Assembly: GCA_003242425.1 (NCBI GenBank)
Contig: QGUL01000052.1
Span: 1-8,567 of the forward strand
DNA from: Pseudomonadota bacterium
GTDB lineage: Bacteria; Pseudomonadota; Gammaproteobacteria; Burkholderiales; SG8-39
Direction: 5' to 3'
Length of the DNA: 8,567 bases
Positions 7,503 to 8,567 of the stretch are shown in pieces (position 1 is the first letter of the stretch; each line of letters starts with the position of its first letter). Position numbers and translations under genes: made by a program. The notes beneath the pieces are model-generated. The model worked only from the letters and a program-made list of their open reading frames with translations, was not told the origin of the DNA and searched no databases.

Positions 7503-7736
7503 ATGGACGAAGAAGCGCTCAACCTCAGCATCCGCAAGTTCCTCAAACAGGTCGGCGTGCTTTCGCAACGCGAGATCGAGCGCGCGGTGAGCCGCGCGCT
7601 GGAGGCGGGCGCCGTGCGCGGCGACGAACATCTGCCCGCGATCATGACGCTCGAGCTGCCCGGCCTTGGACTGCGCACGCAGTTCGAAGGCACGATCATG
7701 CTCGAACGCCGCGACGGTGCCGCTACAGACGAATGA
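7503..7736 (+). CDS. DUF6494-like small conserved protein
   Basis: This 77-residue acidic soluble protein has no signal peptide or membrane segment. It starts [19 protein letters not shown] and continues [18 protein letters not shown], which I recognise as the DUF6494 pattern of short proteobacterial proteins. The first half looks like two helices. The second half ([21 protein letters not shown]) alternates like a beta hairpin. The function is unknown. GGAG (7492-7495) lies 7 nt before the ATG. It follows pgi by 32 nt and is probably co-transcribed with it. Its last 14 nt overlap the end of the convergent orn gene. The family assignment is from memory of its sequence pattern. Confidence 0.8.
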   Translation: MDEEALNLSIRKFLKQVGVLSQREIERAVSRALEAGAVRGDEHLPAIMTLELPGLGLRTQFEGTIMLERRDGAATDE

Positions 7737-8268
7737 AGTGCTCGCGGTAGTACTTCAGTTCTTCGATGGATTCGTAGATGTCGGCGAGCGCCTCGTGCTT
7801 GCCGTGCTTGGTGAGCCCGCGCGCGAGCTCGGGCTTCCAGCGGCGTACGAGTTCCTTCAGGGTGCTGACGTCGAGGTTGCGGTAATGGAAGTAGCTCTCC
7901 AGCGCCGGCATCCAGCGCGCGAGGAAACGCCGGTCCTGGCAGACCGAGTTGCCGCACATGGGTGAAACCCCTTTGGGCACGTACTGCACCAGGAAGTCGA
8001 GCAACTGCTGTTCAGCCTGTGCTTCGGTCAGGGTCGATTCCCTGACCTTGGCGATCAACCCCGAGCGGCCGTGCGTGCTCTTGTTCCAGTCGTCCATGGC
8101 CTCCAGTACGGCATCGGACTGATGCACCACCATGACCGGCGCCTCCGCCACCGTTTCCAGATGGGAGTTGGTGATGACGATGGCGATCTCGATGATCCGG
8201 TCCGTATCCGGGCGCAGGCCCGTCATCTCCATGTCGATCCAGATGAGGTTGTTCTGATCCTGAGCCAT
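7723..8268 (-). CDS. orn: Oligoribonuclease
   Basis: Orn is a 3'-5' exoribonuclease of the DEDDh family that degrades RNA dinucleotides and very short oligonucleotides, finishing mRNA decay and clearing pGpG from cyclic-di-GMP breakdown. The protein has 181 residues, the same length as the E. coli enzyme. The metal ligands fall at the same numbers: Asp12 and Glu14 ([10 protein letters not shown]), Asp112 ([10 protein letters not shown]), and His158 and Asp163 ([15 protein letters not shown]). The C-terminal YYREHFIRL is also typical. The start at 8268 ([12 protein letters not shown]) is fixed by homology. No strong Shine-Dalgarno is visible. It is transcribed towards the DUF6494-like gene, with tails overlapping, and away from the M48 gene. 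Confidence 0.97.
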   Translation of the reverse strand: MAQDQNNLIWIDMEMTGLRPDTDRIIEIAIVITNSHLETVAEAPVMVVHQSDAVLEAMDDWNKSTHGRSGLIAKVRESTLTEAQAEQQLLDFLVQYVPKGVSPMCGNSVCQDRRFLARWMPALESYFHYRNLDVSTLKELVRRWKPELARGLTKHGKHEALADIYESIEELKYYREHFIRL

Positions 8269-8298
8269 GCTGAGCGGGTCTAAAGTAAAATTTCCGGC

Positions 8299-8307
8299 AT
8301 TGTCTCA
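8299..8307 (-). promoter_or_regulatory. Putative orn -10 element
   Basis: On the minus strand TGA-GACAAT (8307 down to 8299) is an extended -10-like element with GACAAT 4 of 6 to consensus. It lies 30 nt upstream of the orn ATG. No convincing -35 is visible. It sits in the 63-nt gap shared with the divergent M48 gene. Confidence 0.35.
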
Positions 8308-8331
8308 CAGGCGGTCGTGCATCACGCGGCT

Positions 8332-8565
8332 ATGAATGCATTCGCCCATGTATTTCTGGCGGCGGTCGTGCTCGGCATCCTGACGCGACTGTGGCTGGGG
8401 TTGCGCCACATGCGCCACGTGGCACGGCACCGCGATCGCGTGCCGGCAAATTTTGCCGGCCACGTGTCACCGGAGGCGCACCGCAAGGCGGCCGATTACA
8501 CCTTCGCAAAGAAACGCCTGAACGCCACCGATGAGGCCTCAAGGCCCCTGTGGTCGTCGGCGTGA
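8332..8565 (+). CDS. M48/Ste24-like metalloprotease, N-terminal fragment
   Basis: The 77-codon frame starts MNAFAHVFLAAVVLGILTRL, a membrane helix, then LRHMRHVARHRDRVPANF and SPEAHRKAADYTFAKKRL. This matches the N-terminal domain of Ste24/CAAX-type M48 proteases, integral membrane zinc metalloproteases usually of about 400 residues. The HExxH catalytic motif would lie far outside the window. The frame meets TGA at 8563-8565, and its last residues (ASRPLWSSA) do not look like the next membrane segment of the family. The gene may therefore be frameshifted, truncated, or damaged by sequence error at the edge. A GTG at 8317 is an alternative start with a slightly better upstream AGG. An M48 gene next to orn is, as I recall, a common betaproteobacterial arrangement. 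Confidence 0.6.
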   Translation: MNAFAHVFLAAVVLGILTRLWLGLRHMRHVARHRDRVPANFAGHVSPEAHRKAADYTFAKKRLNATDEASRPLWSSA

Positions 8566-8567
8566 AG

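Overview
The window is high-G+C DNA (roughly two-thirds G+C by eye) from a proteobacterium, most likely a betaproteobacterium of the Rhodocyclales/Nitrosomonadales type. This is inferred from the protein sequences (Rho, thioredoxin, Orn and L31 of proteobacterial type, plus a DUF6494-like small protein) and from gene order; no rRNA is present to confirm it. The content is chromosomal housekeeping. I see no tRNA, rRNA, CRISPR array, insertion sequence, phage gene or toxin-antitoxin pair.

Layout. Positions 1-1599 (minus strand): aroC (chorismate synthase, last residues cut off by the window edge), preceded by a small two-CBS-domain protein; a strong dyad lies just before the aroC start. Positions 1600-1850 are a divergent intergenic region. 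Positions 1851-4150 (plus strand): trxA (thioredoxin), rho (transcription terminator), a duplicated and diverged copy of the rho 3' end, then rpmE (ribosomal protein L31, zinc-binding form), closed by a clear intrinsic terminator. Positions 4149-7736 (plus strand): a new promoter, a polytopic ArnT/PMT-like glycosyltransferase, pgi (glucose-6-phosphate isomerase) and a 77-residue DUF6494-like protein. Positions 7723-8268 (minus strand): orn (oligoribonuclease), which overlaps the small protein tail to tail by 14 nt. From 8332 (plus strand): the start of an M48/Ste24-like membrane metalloprotease, which stops after 77 codons at the window edge.

How the genes relate. The trxA-rho-rpmE run is a known type of neighbourhood of redox, transcription-termination and translation genes. 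Each gene appears to have its own control region: an extended -10 promoter before trxA, a C-rich and G-poor leader with a hairpin before rho (suggesting Rho autoregulation), and a good promoter before rpmE. The glycosyltransferase, pgi and small protein are close enough to be co-transcribed. Pgi makes the sugar phosphates from which nucleotide and lipid-linked sugars derive, but that link to the glycosyltransferase is only contextual.

I did not find a new multi-gene system. The points most worth a second look are the partial duplication of the rho 3' end, where the matching codons differ only at silent third positions; the dyad centred on a possible -10 element before aroC; the unusual first-loop residues of the glycosyltransferase; and the apparently truncated M48 gene.
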